Translations under genes and position numbers: made by a program
Notes under the pieces: generated by a model
What the model saw: only the letters and a program-made list of their open reading frames with translations
Told to the model about the DNA's origin: nothing
Databases searched by the model: none
Source: Gammaproteobacteria bacterium
GTDB lineage: Bacteria > Pseudomonadota > Gammaproteobacteria > JALTLT01
Direction: 5' to 3'
NCBI GenBank assembly: GCA_027001815.1
Contig: JALTLT010000296.1
Location: 1 to 13,151 of the forward strand
Length of the DNA: 13,151 nucleotides
In this document: positions 6,259 to 13,151 of the stretch, one piece after another
How positions within the stretch are numbered: the stretch's first letter is position 1
Layout: each line of letters begins with the position of its first letter

Positions 6259-6312
6259 AATTCCTGCGGAGCAGGAACAAGCGCATCGGGCAATTCCCGC
6301 GAAGCGGGGACG
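6247..6312 (+). repeat. Two tandem 33-bp hairpin units
   Basis: Units 6247-6279 and 6280-6312 share the frame AGCGCATC-R-GGCAATTCC and each carries a 7-bp hairpin: TTCCTGC-GGA-GCAGGAA (6261-6277) and TTCCCGC-GAA-GCGGGGA (6294-6310). The stem differs at one pair by a matched two-sided change (T-A to C-G). A G-T pair stands at 6295/6309. The first unit overlaps the right arm of the REP, so REP and tandem units form one composite element. Confidence 0.75.
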
Positions 6313-6444
6313 GCATTCTCCATTCTCCCCCCCCCTTTTTACAGGGTCAATCCTCATAACTGTTGCCTCCGTCACGGAACTGGAAGCGGCTCCCAAAGAG
6401 ACTCGGGGGTACCCGTTATCACCTGCGAAACAAGGAGGAAGAGG
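6313..6444 (+). promoter_or_regulatory. Leader of the peroxidase gene with C9T5 tract
   Basis: This leader holds nine C (6327-6335) then five T (6336-6340), about 105 bp before the start codon. No convincing -35/-10 pair was found. A strong Shine-Dalgarno (AAGGAGGA, about 6432-6439) precedes ATG 6445. No riboswitch-like structure was seen. With 5822-6312 this completes the 623-bp gene-free stretch. Confidence 0.4.
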
Positions 6445-7602
6445 ATGCAGTTCGATTGGAGTAGTCGAGTGGTTCCAGTCACGGTCGCGGTTCTTCTCGC
6501 CGGATGTGGAGGAGGGGGCCCCACCTCTTCCGACGACGACACGGGCAACGACCCGCCCGTGGATACGGTGGCCCTTACCGTCCAGCTCGGCGAGATGCTG
6601 TTCATGGACCAGAGTCTCTCCGAACCGGCGGGGCAGTCGTGTGCCACCTGCCACGATCCCGGCCACGCCTTCGCCGATCCCGACGTGAGCGACCGGAATC
6701 CCGTCTCGGAGGGGGTGGTGGCCGGCCGTTTCGGCAACCGGAACGCCCCTACCGCCACCTATGCGGCACTGATTCCCGAGTTCGAATACGACGGTGCCAC
6801 CGGCCGCTACCGGGGAGGCCAGTTCCTGGATGGCCGGGCGGTCGATCTCAAGGAACAGGCCAAGGGGCCCTTTCTGAACAAACTGGAGATGGCCAACACC
6901 GACGAGGCGATGGTGGTGGAGAAACTGCGGGCGGCACCCTACGCGGAGATGTTCGAGCAGATCTGGGGTGCCGGCGCCCTGGACGATGTGGCCGTCGCCT
7001 ACGACCACATGGCGGAGGCGATCGCCGCCTTCGAGGAGACGGAACTCTTCATGCCCTTCACCTCCAAGTACGACTACTGTGCCGACGACAATTTCTCCTG
7101 CTTCACCGAACAGGAGAAGAGGGGGCTGGATCTCTTCCGCGGCAAGGGGCTCTGCACCGAGTGCCACATCGAGGACAACGGACTCTTCACCGACTTCACC
7201 TATCGCAACATCGGTGTTCCCCCCAACCCCAACAACCCCTACTACGCCGAGGAGCCCGACTTCATCGACGTGGGGCTGGAGGCCAATCCCATGCTCACGG
7301 TGGATGCAGATCGCCAGAAGGGGAAGTTCCGGGTGCCGACCCTGCGCAACGTGGCGGTGACCGCCCCCTACATGCACAACGGGGTGATGCAGACCCTCGC
7401 CCAGGTGGTCAACTTCTACAATCGGCGCGATCAGGGTTGCTACGGCAGCCAGGTTCCGCTGGTCGACTGCTGGCCGGACCCGGAGGTGGCCGAGAACATG
7501 GAGACGGGCAACATGGGGGATCTGCTGCTCTCCGCCCAGGAGGAGGCGGACCTCGTCGCCTTTCTCGAGACTCTCACCGACGGCTACCAGCCGACGCCTT
7601 GA
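6445..7602 (+). CDS. Di-heme cytochrome c peroxidase family lipoprotein (CcpA/MauG type)
   Basis: The 385-residue product has a lipoprotein signal (VAVLLAGC, lipidated Cys21, then Gly, which favours the outer membrane) and two c-heme sites, CATCH (66-70) and CTECH (237-241). Family hallmarks include DGRA...LKEQAKGPF...LEM (129-149) and VPTLRNVAVTAPYMHNG (297-313). Such enzymes reduce hydrogen peroxide in the periplasm or, in MauG, oxidise protein residues. Two points are odd. The residue before DGR, usually the inter-heme Trp of FWDGR, is Leu128. Tyr325 in VVNFYN sits where I would place the sixth heme ligand, as in MauG Tyr294, instead of Met. Cys212/219 and Cys332/342 could form two disulfides. 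Start and ribosome-binding site are clear. CcpA versus MauG role is unresolved. Confidence 0.92.
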   Translation: MQFDWSSRVVPVTVAVLLAGCGGGGPTSSDDDTGNDPPVDTVALTVQLGEMLFMDQSLSEPAGQSCATCHDPGHAFADPDVSDRNPVSEGVVAGRFGNRNAPTATYAALIPEFEYDGATGRYRGGQFLDGRAVDLKEQAKGPFLNKLEMANTDEAMVVEKLRAAPYAEMFEQIWGAGALDDVAVAYDHMAEAIAAFEETELFMPFTSKYDYCADDNFSCFTEQEKRGLDLFRGKGLCTECHIEDNGLFTDFTYRNIGVPPNPNNPYYAEEPDFIDVGLEANPMLTVDADRQKGKFRVPTLRNVAVTAPYMHNGVMQTLAQVVNFYNRRDQGCYGSQVPLVDCWPDPEVAENMETGNMGDLLLSAQEEADLVAFLETLTDGYQPTP

Positions 7603-7633
7603 GGAGCAACCGACCCGCATGATCCGGGAATCG

Positions 7634-7685
7634 GGCATGGTGCCTGCCGGGGGTAGACGACCGCGCCCCCGGCAGGTACCATGCC
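7634..7685 (+). terminator. Long GC-rich hairpin between the two lipoprotein genes
   Basis: Arms 7634-7653 and 7666-7685 form a 20-bp stem with one G-T pair (7642/7677) around a 12-nt loop (TAGACGACCGCG). No T-run follows, so it is not a textbook intrinsic terminator. It could act as a transcription block in a GC-rich genome, as an mRNA stabiliser for the peroxidase transcript, or as a regulatory structure 59 nt before the next gene. Confidence 0.6.
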
Positions 7686-7744
7686 GGCGGTGACGGGGCA
7701 GAGAGGCCCCGCCAGGGAATGGACACTCACGAAAGGATTCGCTC

Positions 7745-9346
7745 ATGCGCAAGTACCCACTCTCTCTCCTTGTCTCCCTCCTTCTCGTCGCCTGTGGAGG
7801 CGGGGGTGGCCCTGCCCCGCTGGCCGTCGAGCACGACCACCCCTTCCCCGAGGCGGCCCTCGACGTGGAGGTGTACGCCAGCCACGACGACCGCCTCCTC
7901 ACCTTCGTGGATGGGGAAAGCGGCGAGCTCCTCGACACTCTCCCCTTCGAGCCGGAGGGTGACGGCGTCACCCTCATGGCGGTCCTGGCGGGCAACTACG
8001 ATCGTCAGGAGGAGGTCTACCAGGGGGTTTCCCGCCTCGGCATCCTCTACCGCCACCTGGGCGAGATCTTCTTCCGCGACTTCACCGACCCCGAGCTTCC
8101 CGTCCATCCGGTCGCCGCGGTGGGAGAGGGAGGCCCCCCCTGCGAACTCTACGTGATCGGCGATACCGATACGCCGGCGAACCTGCGCCGGCTGGTCTTC
8201 TCCACCCCGGGAGCGGATGGTGACTGCTTCGCCGCTGACGACAACCTCTTCCAGGTCGCCGATCTGGTGCCCGAGAGCGAGACGCCGGCACCGGCCGAGC
8301 CACTGGCGATCCGCCACCCCGGTCCGCTGCCGATCCACGACGGCCTGGGCCATCTGCAGTCGATCCTCGCCCTCACCGACCTCGGTCTGCGCCGTTACAC
8401 CACCGGTTTCGCGGACGCGGGTCTGGTGATGCCGGCCACGGAGGTGGTCCCCGTGGTCTCGCAACCGGGTCGGCTGGTGCTGCTGGTGGATGGTGAACTC
8501 CACGCCTTCGACGCGCAGGGCAAGGCCACGGCCCTGGGATTCTCGCCCGCCGTCGGCACGGGGCCGGAGCCCTTTTCGGATCAGCTCGTCCGCGGTGATC
8601 ACCTCTATCTGGCCGAGCGGGTGGGGAGCGGCTTTCCGGACATCGCCGGATACGAGCTCTGGAAGATCGACCTCACGGGCATGGAGCCGCCGGAACGGCT
8701 GCGTTCGGAACGGGCCGGCGGGCTGGAGCTCTTTCACATGGCGATCACCGAGGATCGCCTGGCCCTCAACACCATCCAGTGGTTCACCGGGCGAAACCGG
8801 GTGATCGCCCTCGACCCGGCCGCTCCCGCGAGCGTCGTGGAGCTGGTGGAGAGCCTCGTCCCCCTCAACTTCTTCCTGAGTGCCCGGGGTGACCGCCTCT
8901 TCCTCAATCGTTACAACGGGCTCGAGGCGCCCGAGGCGCTGGTGGTGACGGAGGCAGGGGAGGTGATCGAGCGTCACCCCGCCTCACTCTGGTCGGGGCT
9001 CGTCGCCGAGGAGATCCTCGAGGGGGGCGTCGATGTGCTGCCCAACTTCGTGCCCGCCGCGCTCGCTCTCGTCTCTGGCGATGTCTCCTTCGACCTGCGC
9101 ACCTTCTCGCTGCGCATGGGAGAGTCACAACTGATGATCGCGGATCCGCTGACGGGCGAACTCACCTCCATGCTGGCGCCGGAGCCGGAGGACGAGTGGA
9201 TCTCCCTCTTCGGCATGGGGCGGAGCGTGCTGGGCGTGATCCAGACCTCCGGGGGAAACGACGACATGGCGCTCATCGACCTGGAGAAGGGGGAGGCGAT
9301 GCGACTCACCCGAACCCCCCTCTCGCACGAGTTCCCGCTTCCGTGA
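7745..9346 (+). CDS. Outer-membrane lipoprotein, probable beta-propeller, unknown function
   Basis: The 533-residue product starts with a lipoprotein signal (LLVAC, Cys17) followed by Gly5, almost the same as the neighbouring peroxidase lipoprotein. AAAGGA at 7732-7737 gives a well-spaced ribosome-binding site. The mature chain has repeated strand units of the type HLYLAERV...LWKIDLTG, RLALNTIQ...VIALDP, RLFLNRYN...LVVTEAG and QLMIADPLTGEL...MALIDLEKG, as expected for a WD40/YVTN-like propeller; the repeats are degenerate. Cys133 and Cys161 may form a disulfide. GADGDCFAADDN (156-167) has the Asp pattern of a possible calcium loop. No enzyme motif is visible. Its position after the peroxidase suggests a shared cell-envelope role, which is inference. 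Confidence 0.8.
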   Translation: MRKYPLSLLVSLLLVACGGGGGPAPLAVEHDHPFPEAALDVEVYASHDDRLLTFVDGESGELLDTLPFEPEGDGVTLMAVLAGNYDRQEEVYQGVSRLGILYRHLGEIFFRDFTDPELPVHPVAAVGEGGPPCELYVIGDTDTPANLRRLVFSTPGADGDCFAADDNLFQVADLVPESETPAPAEPLAIRHPGPLPIHDGLGHLQSILALTDLGLRRYTTGFADAGLVMPATEVVPVVSQPGRLVLLVDGELHAFDAQGKATALGFSPAVGTGPEPFSDQLVRGDHLYLAERVGSGFPDIAGYELWKIDLTGMEPPERLRSERAGGLELFHMAITEDRLALNTIQWFTGRNRVIALDPAAPASVVELVESLVPLNFFLSARGDRLFLNRYNGLEAPEALVVTEAGEVIERHPASLWSGLVAEEILEGGVDVLPNFVPAALALVSGDVSFDLRTFSLRMGESQLMIADPLTGELTSMLAPEPEDEWISLFGMGRSVLGVIQTSGGNDDMALIDLEKGEAMRLTRTPLSHEFPLP

Positions 9347-9383
9347 CATCCCGGCGAGGGGAGCAGGCGGCGGCTGCGGTTAT

Positions 9384-9410
9384 CCCTTTGCCCCCGCAAG
9401 GGCCTACAAT
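9384..9410 (+). promoter_or_regulatory. Small hairpin and possible -10 upstream of nrdJ
   Basis: CCCTTTGC/GCAAGGG (about 9384-9402) can form a 7-bp stem with one bulged T. It is followed by TACAAT (9405-9410, 5/6 to the -10 consensus) 43 bp before ATG 9453. No good -35 at 16-18 bp was found. No cobalamin riboswitch or NrdR box is recognisable in the 106-bp gap. Confidence 0.3.
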
Positions 9411-9452
9411 GGGGAGCGGCACCCTCTCCTGGTGTCATGCCGGAGTCTCCGG

Positions 9453-11273
9453 ATGGTCCCTGCCCCCTTCGACAACGAGGTGTCGTACAACGTCTGGGAT
9501 GCCCGCTATCGCCGGCGGGAGGGGGAGGTGGTGCGCGAGGCCACCATCGAGGAGAGCTGGCGGCGGGTGGCGACGGCCGTGGCCTCGGTGGAGGAGAAGG
9601 AGCGCCGTTCCTGGAGTGACCGCTTCTTCCGGCTGCTGAGCGATTTCCGCTTCCTGCCGGGAGGCCGGATCCTGGCGGGGGCTGGGGTGCCCCACGACGT
9701 GACCCTCTTCAACTGCTTCGTCATGGGGACCATCGAGGACTCCATGGACGGCATCTTCGATGCCCTCAAGGAGGGGGCACTCACCATGCAGGCGGGGGGC
9801 GGGGTCGGCTACGACTTCTCTCCTCTGCGCCCCTCCGGCACCCGTGCCCGGCGGGTGGGAGGCATCGCCTCCGGCCCGGTCTCCTTCATGCGCATCTGGG
9901 ACGCCATGTGCGCCACCCTGCTCTCCACCGGCGCACGGCGTGGGGCGATGATGGCCACCCTGCGCTGCGACCATCCTGACATCCTCTCCTTCATCGAGGC
10001 CAAGCGGCACCCCGGGGAGTTGACCCACTTCAATCTCTCGGTGCTGGTCACCGACGAGTTCATGGAGGCGGTGGAGCGGGACGAGGAGTGGCCGCTGCTC
10101 TTCCCCGCCGATCGGCTCGATGGAGAAGGGGGGGAGATCGTCATGCGTCACGGATGGGGAGGGCCCCATCCGGTTCCCTGCCGTGTCCTGCGGCGCATGC
10201 CCGCCCGCCGTCTCTGGGAGCGCCTCACCCGCGCCGCCTGGGAGCACGCGGAGCCGGGGGTGCTCTTCATCGACCGGATCAACGAGCAGAACAACCTGGG
10301 CTGGCGGGAGTGGATCAGCGCCACCAATCCCTGTGGCGAGGTGCCACTGCCCCCCTACGGGGCCTGCAACCTGGGCTCCTTCAATCTCACCCGCTTCGTG
10401 CACGATCCCTTCACGCCGAAGGCACACTTCGATCTGGAGGCGCTGCGCGCGGAGGTCCCGGTGGCGGTTCGTTTCATGGACGACGTGATCGATCTCTCCC
10501 GTTTCCCCCTCCCGGCCCAGCAGGAGCAGGAGCGGGGCAGCCGCCGGATCGGTCTCGGCATCACCGGCCTCGCCGACACCCTGATCCTGCTCGGCCTCCA
10601 CTACGCCTCCGAGGAGGCGAGAGAGTTCGCCTCGCGGGTGATGGAGACCCTCTGCCACGCCGCCTATGCCGCCTCCATCGGACTGGCGGAGGTGCGGGGG
10701 AGTTTCCCCCTCTTCGACCGGGAGGCCTGTCTGGATCGCCCCTTCATTCGGCGCCTCCCGGAGGCACTGCGGGGAGAGATCGCCCGCCACGGCATCCGCA
10801 ACAGCCATCTCCTCGCCATCGCCCCCACCGGCACCGTGAGTCTGCTGGCCAACAACATCAGCAGCGCCCTGGAGCCGGTCTTCGCCTTCCGGCAGCAGCG
10901 GCGGGTGATGCAGTCCGACGGCAGCTATCACAGCTTCGAACTGGGGGATCATGCCTGGCGGCTGTGGCGGGAGATGAACGGCGAGCGGTCGCCGCCCGAG
11001 AGCTTCGTCACCGCCACCGAACTGGAACCGCATCACCATCTGGCCATGCAGGCGGCCCTCCAGCCCTGGGTGGACAACGCCATCTCCAAGACCATCAACG
11101 TGCCGGCGGACCATCCCCTGGAGGCGTTCGGGGAGATCTACCGGCAGGCGTGGAGACTGGGCCTGAAGGGTTGCACCACCTTTCGCCCCAATCCGGTCAC
11201 CGGCAGCATCCTGACGCTGCCCGAGGGGATGGCCACCAGCCACTGCTGCAGTCTGGAGCGGGAGGCCGACTGA
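9453..11273 (+). CDS. nrdJ: Adenosylcobalamin-dependent (class II) ribonucleotide reductase
   Basis: The 606-residue enzyme makes deoxyribonucleotides from ribonucleotides using a radical from coenzyme B12, without oxygen and without a NrdB partner. Core residues are visible: Cys88 in FNCFV and Cys305 in GACNLGSFNL (redox pair), and Asn292, Cys294 and Glu296 in TNPCGE (thiyl radical site). APTGT is at 457-461, and GCTTFRPNPVTGS is near the end as in class II enzymes. No N-terminal ATP-cone precedes the core and the class I tyrosine pair is absent. The tail holds adjacent cysteines (Cys598, Cys599), probably the thiols that reduce the active site. ATG 9453 was preferred because GGAG (9442-9445) is 7 nt upstream; a GTG at 9432 is possible. 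It converges with gpmI over 20 bp with no clear terminator between. Confidence 0.93.
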   Translation: MVPAPFDNEVSYNVWDARYRRREGEVVREATIEESWRRVATAVASVEEKERRSWSDRFFRLLSDFRFLPGGRILAGAGVPHDVTLFNCFVMGTIEDSMDGIFDALKEGALTMQAGGGVGYDFSPLRPSGTRARRVGGIASGPVSFMRIWDAMCATLLSTGARRGAMMATLRCDHPDILSFIEAKRHPGELTHFNLSVLVTDEFMEAVERDEEWPLLFPADRLDGEGGEIVMRHGWGGPHPVPCRVLRRMPARRLWERLTRAAWEHAEPGVLFIDRINEQNNLGWREWISATNPCGEVPLPPYGACNLGSFNLTRFVHDPFTPKAHFDLEALRAEVPVAVRFMDDVIDLSRFPLPAQQEQERGSRRIGLGITGLADTLILLGLHYASEEAREFASRVMETLCHAAYAASIGLAEVRGSFPLFDREACLDRPFIRRLPEALRGEIARHGIRNSHLLAIAPTGTVSLLANNISSALEPVFAFRQQRRVMQSDGSYHSFELGDHAWRLWREMNGERSPPESFVTATELEPHHHLAMQAALQPWVDNAISKTINVPADHPLEAFGEIYRQAWRLGLKGCTTFRPNPVTGSILTLPEGMATSHCCSLEREAD

Positions 11274-11293
11274 GGGGGCGGAAGAGGGCGCGT

Positions 11294-12838
11294 CTACCTG
11301 CGTCGCAACGGCCGCAGCAGCAGCGAACGGGCCTTCATGGCGGGGGGCTGGGACAGCCCCATGAGCTGCAGGACGGATGGGGCCACATTGCTCAGTCCGC
11401 CGACACAGGAGAGCACCCAGTCGTCGCTGTCGATCACCAGGCAGGGCACCGGATAGACGGTGTGCTGGGTCTGCGGTTCGCCGGAGAGGGGGTCCACCAT
11501 CTCCTCGCAGTTGCCGTGGTCGGCGGTGAGGATCACCGAGAAGCCGGCCTTCTCCGCCGCCTCCACCAGTCTCCCCACCTCCCGGTCGAGGGTCTCCACC
11601 GCCTCTACCACCGCCTGGCGCACCGCCGTGTGGCCCACCATGTCACCGTTGGCCAGGTTGACCAGCACGAAACCGTATTGCCCGGAGGCGAGTGCCTCGA
11701 TGGCCTGGTCGGTCACGGCGCGGGCGCTCATCTCCGGCTTGTGGTCGTAGGTGGGCACCCGGGGAGAGGGGATGAGGGCGCGATCCTCTCCTGGCCATGG
11801 CTCGTGGCGCTGGCCGTTGAAGAAGAAGGTGACGTGGGGGTACTTCTCCGTCTCGGCGCAGCGGAACTGGGCCAGCCCGGCGTCGGAGACGATCTGCCCG
11901 AGGGTGATCTCCGGCTGCTCCGGTTCGAAGGCGGCCGGCAGACCGAAGGCGCGGTCGTAGACCATCATGCAGGTGACCCGGGCCAGTGGGGCGTCACCCC
12001 GGTCGAAGCCGTCGAAGCCGGGCAGGGCGAGGGCGGCGACGATCTGCCGCGGGCGGTCCTTGCGGAAGTTGAAGGAGACGACGCTGTCGCCGGCGACGAC
12101 CGGCTCGAAGGGAGGAAGCAGCACGGGGGTGATGAACTCGTCCGTCTCCCCCTTCTCCCAGGCGCTGCGGATCGCCTCTCCGGCCGATGGGGCGTGGCGC
12201 CCCTCGCCCCGTACCAGGGCGCGCCAGGCGCGCTCGGTCCGCTCCCAGCGGTGGTCCCGGTCCATGGCGTAGTAGCGCCCCATGACGCTGGCGATGGCAC
12301 CACCCGTCTCGGCCAGCGCCTTCTCCACCTCGGGCAGGTAGTCGAGGGCGGAGCGGGGCGGGGTGTCCCGGCCGTCGGTGACCATGTGCAGCAGGGGGCG
12401 GGCCCCCTCCCGCTGACAGAGCCGGATCAGGGCGAAGAGATGGTCCAGGCTGCTGTGGACGCCGCCGTCGGAGACCAGTCCCAGCAGGTGGAGGGGGCGC
12501 CGCCGCTCCACGGCGTGGTGCACCGCCTCCAGCAGGGCCGGGTTGCGGAAGAACTCGCCGTTGCGGATGGCATCGTCGATGCGCACCATGTCCTGGCGGA
12601 CGATGGTCCCGCAGCCGAGGGTGAGATGGCCCACCTCCGAGTTGCCCATCTGGCCGTCGGGGAGACCCACCGCCGGCCCGGAGGCGTGCAGGGTGGTGTG
12701 GGAGTGGCGGGCGTAGAGGGCGTCCAGGTTGGGGGTCCTTGCCTCCGCCACGCCGTTGTTCATGCGTGCCGGGTTGACGCCGAAGCCGTCCAGCACCAGC
12801 AGCAGTACCGGACGTCGGGGAGCGGATCGGGGTTCCAT
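11294..12838 (-). CDS. gpmI: 2,3-bisphosphoglycerate-independent phosphoglycerate mutase
   Basis: The 514-residue enzyme interconverts 3- and 2-phosphoglycerate in glycolysis/gluconeogenesis using two Mn2+ and a phosphoserine intermediate. Its length is normal for the family. Visible residues are Asp17 in LDGFG, nucleophile Ser67 in GQMGNSEVGH, the substrate-binding HMVTDGRDTPP (151-161), FNFRKDRPRQ (256-265), Asp399 and His403 in NGDMVGHT, Asp440/His441 in TADHGN, and His459 in TQHTVYPVP, where many relatives have Asn at the Tyr position. The start at 12838 fits the family's N-terminal length; only a weak, distant AAGGA is seen upstream. On the minus strand it follows ppc by 98 bp, with a hairpin between, so co-transcription is uncertain. 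Confidence 0.97.
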   Translation of the reverse strand: MEPRSAPRRPVLLLVLDGFGVNPARMNNGVAEARTPNLDALYARHSHTTLHASGPAVGLPDGQMGNSEVGHLTLGCGTIVRQDMVRIDDAIRNGEFFRNPALLEAVHHAVERRRPLHLLGLVSDGGVHSSLDHLFALIRLCQREGARPLLHMVTDGRDTPPRSALDYLPEVEKALAETGGAIASVMGRYYAMDRDHRWERTERAWRALVRGEGRHAPSAGEAIRSAWEKGETDEFITPVLLPPFEPVVAGDSVVSFNFRKDRPRQIVAALALPGFDGFDRGDAPLARVTCMMVYDRAFGLPAAFEPEQPEITLGQIVSDAGLAQFRCAETEKYPHVTFFFNGQRHEPWPGEDRALIPSPRVPTYDHKPEMSARAVTDQAIEALASGQYGFVLVNLANGDMVGHTAVRQAVVEAVETLDREVGRLVEAAEKAGFSVILTADHGNCEEMVDPLSGEPQTQHTVYPVPCLVIDSDDWVLSCVGGLSNVAPSVLQLMGLSQPPAMKARSLLLRPLRRR

Positions 12839-12898
12839 GGCTCGGTCTCTCGTTCCTTGGGTGTCGGGGTGGGGTGCCCCTTGCCGCTGCTATCGGCG

Positions 12899-12930
12899 CG
12901 CGGCGGGGATCCCTGAATCTCCCCGCCGCG
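12899..12930 (-). terminator. GC-rich hairpin between ppc and gpmI
   Basis: Arms 12899-12909 and 12920-12930 form a perfect 11-bp stem (CGCGGCGGGGA/TCCCCGCCGCG) with a 10-nt loop, starting 7 nt after the ppc stop codon. There is no T-tract on either strand, so termination would be non-canonical. It may instead protect the ppc mRNA end. Confidence 0.5.
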
Positions 12931-12936
12931 GTCTCC

Positions 12937-13151
12937 TCATCCGGTGTTGCGCATGCCTGCCGAGATGGCGCTGATGGTACGCAGCAGCGGCATCAGCCAG
13001 ATGGAGTGCTCCCCCTTGCCCTCGTCCTGGTCGGCGCGATAGCGGCGCAGCAACTGCACCTGGATGTGGTTGAGCGGATCCAGGTAGGGGTTGCGGCGGG
13101 CGAGGGAGAGGGCCAGCACCGGGTTCTCCTCCAGCAGTCCGCGGATGTGCG
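12937..13151 (-). CDS. ppc: Phosphoenolpyruvate carboxylase, C-terminal fragment
   Basis: The last 71 residues of PEP carboxylase run in from the right edge; the 5' part lies outside the window. The family's end is clear: a Leu-rich helix, RRNPYLDPLNHIQVQLLRRY, then LLRTISAISAGMRNTG at the terminus, the conserved C-terminal tail that contributes to the active site. The enzyme carboxylates PEP to oxaloacetate to refill the TCA cycle. A 17-residue insert-like charged stretch (RADQDEGKGEHSIWLMP) lies between the two conserved parts, where relatives commonly vary. Truncation is due only to the window boundary. Confidence 0.93.
   Translation of the reverse strand, partial: HIRGLLEENPVLALSLARRNPYLDPLNHIQVQLLRRYRADQDEGKGEHSIWLMPLLRTISAISAGMRNTG

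Noticed and set aside
8..6312. CRISPR array
   Set aside because: The repeats are unequal hairpins with no regular spacers, and no cas genes are present.
5981..6688. Open frame across array B, the REP and the start of the peroxidase gene
   Set aside because: It consists of repeat sequence and overlaps a clear lipoprotein signal in another frame; no ribosome-binding site.
9347..9452. Cobalamin riboswitch upstream of the B12-dependent reductase
   Set aside because: The gap is only 106 bp and shows no B12-box-like or multi-stem structure.
9435..11243. 602-codon minus-strand open frame opposite nrdJ
   Set aside because: Shadow of the nrdJ codon pattern; no domain seen.
11274..11293. Shared bidirectional terminator between nrdJ and gpmI
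   Set aside because: The 20-bp gap has no inverted repeat or T-tract.
10088..12916. 942-codon plus-strand open frame crossing nrdJ and gpmI
   Set aside because: It covers nrdJ out of frame and gpmI antisense, both identified by catalytic residues. The product is Gly/Ala/Arg/Pro-rich without motifs.

Overview
The window looks like chromosomal DNA of a GC-rich, Gram-negative proteobacterium, most likely a gammaproteobacterium. Pointers are lipobox lipoproteins, a likely outer-membrane barrel, a periplasmic di-heme c-type peroxidase, a PEP carboxylase C-terminus, and a REP element with the same layout as the enteric type. The lineage is inferred from these families; no rRNA or other marker is present. 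No tRNA, rRNA, CRISPR array, insertion sequence or transposase gene is visible.

Layout: (1) 1-172, an array of five consecutive hairpins (array A). (2) 262-3065, three plus-strand genes: a likely outer-membrane barrel protein, an exported protein resembling DUF3108, and a CPBP-type intramembrane protease. The last two overlap by 4 bp. (3) 3224-5821, a tight two-gene unit behind its own candidate promoter: an unrecognised 637-residue protein with a Walker A motif at its extreme C-terminus, and a single-pass membrane protein starting 3 nt after its stop. (4) 5822-6444, a 623-bp non-coding stretch holding a C-rich/G-poor leader, a six-hairpin array (array B) built on the same plan as A, an enteric-type REP, two tandem 33-bp hairpin units and a C9T5 tract. 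(5) 6445-9346, two lipoprotein genes, a MauG/CcpA-type di-heme peroxidase and a probable beta-propeller, separated by a 20-bp-stem hairpin. (6) 9453-11273, a stand-alone adenosylcobalamin-dependent (class II) ribonucleotide reductase. (7) On the minus strand, gpmI (11294-12838), convergent with nrdJ, and upstream of it the 3' end of ppc, cut by the window edge.

The core-metabolism genes at the right (nrdJ, gpmI, ppc) are ordinary. The less explained material is on the left. The hairpin arrays keep the order and type of their stems while some stem sequences change on both arms. Every imperfect pair I could find in them is G-T in the plus-strand sense, which fits a folded plus-strand RNA better than a DNA cruciform. 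The C-terminal P-loop protein with its membrane partner is the best candidate for an undescribed protein system. How the barrel/DUF3108-like/protease cluster and the two lipoproteins work is not evident from sequence alone.
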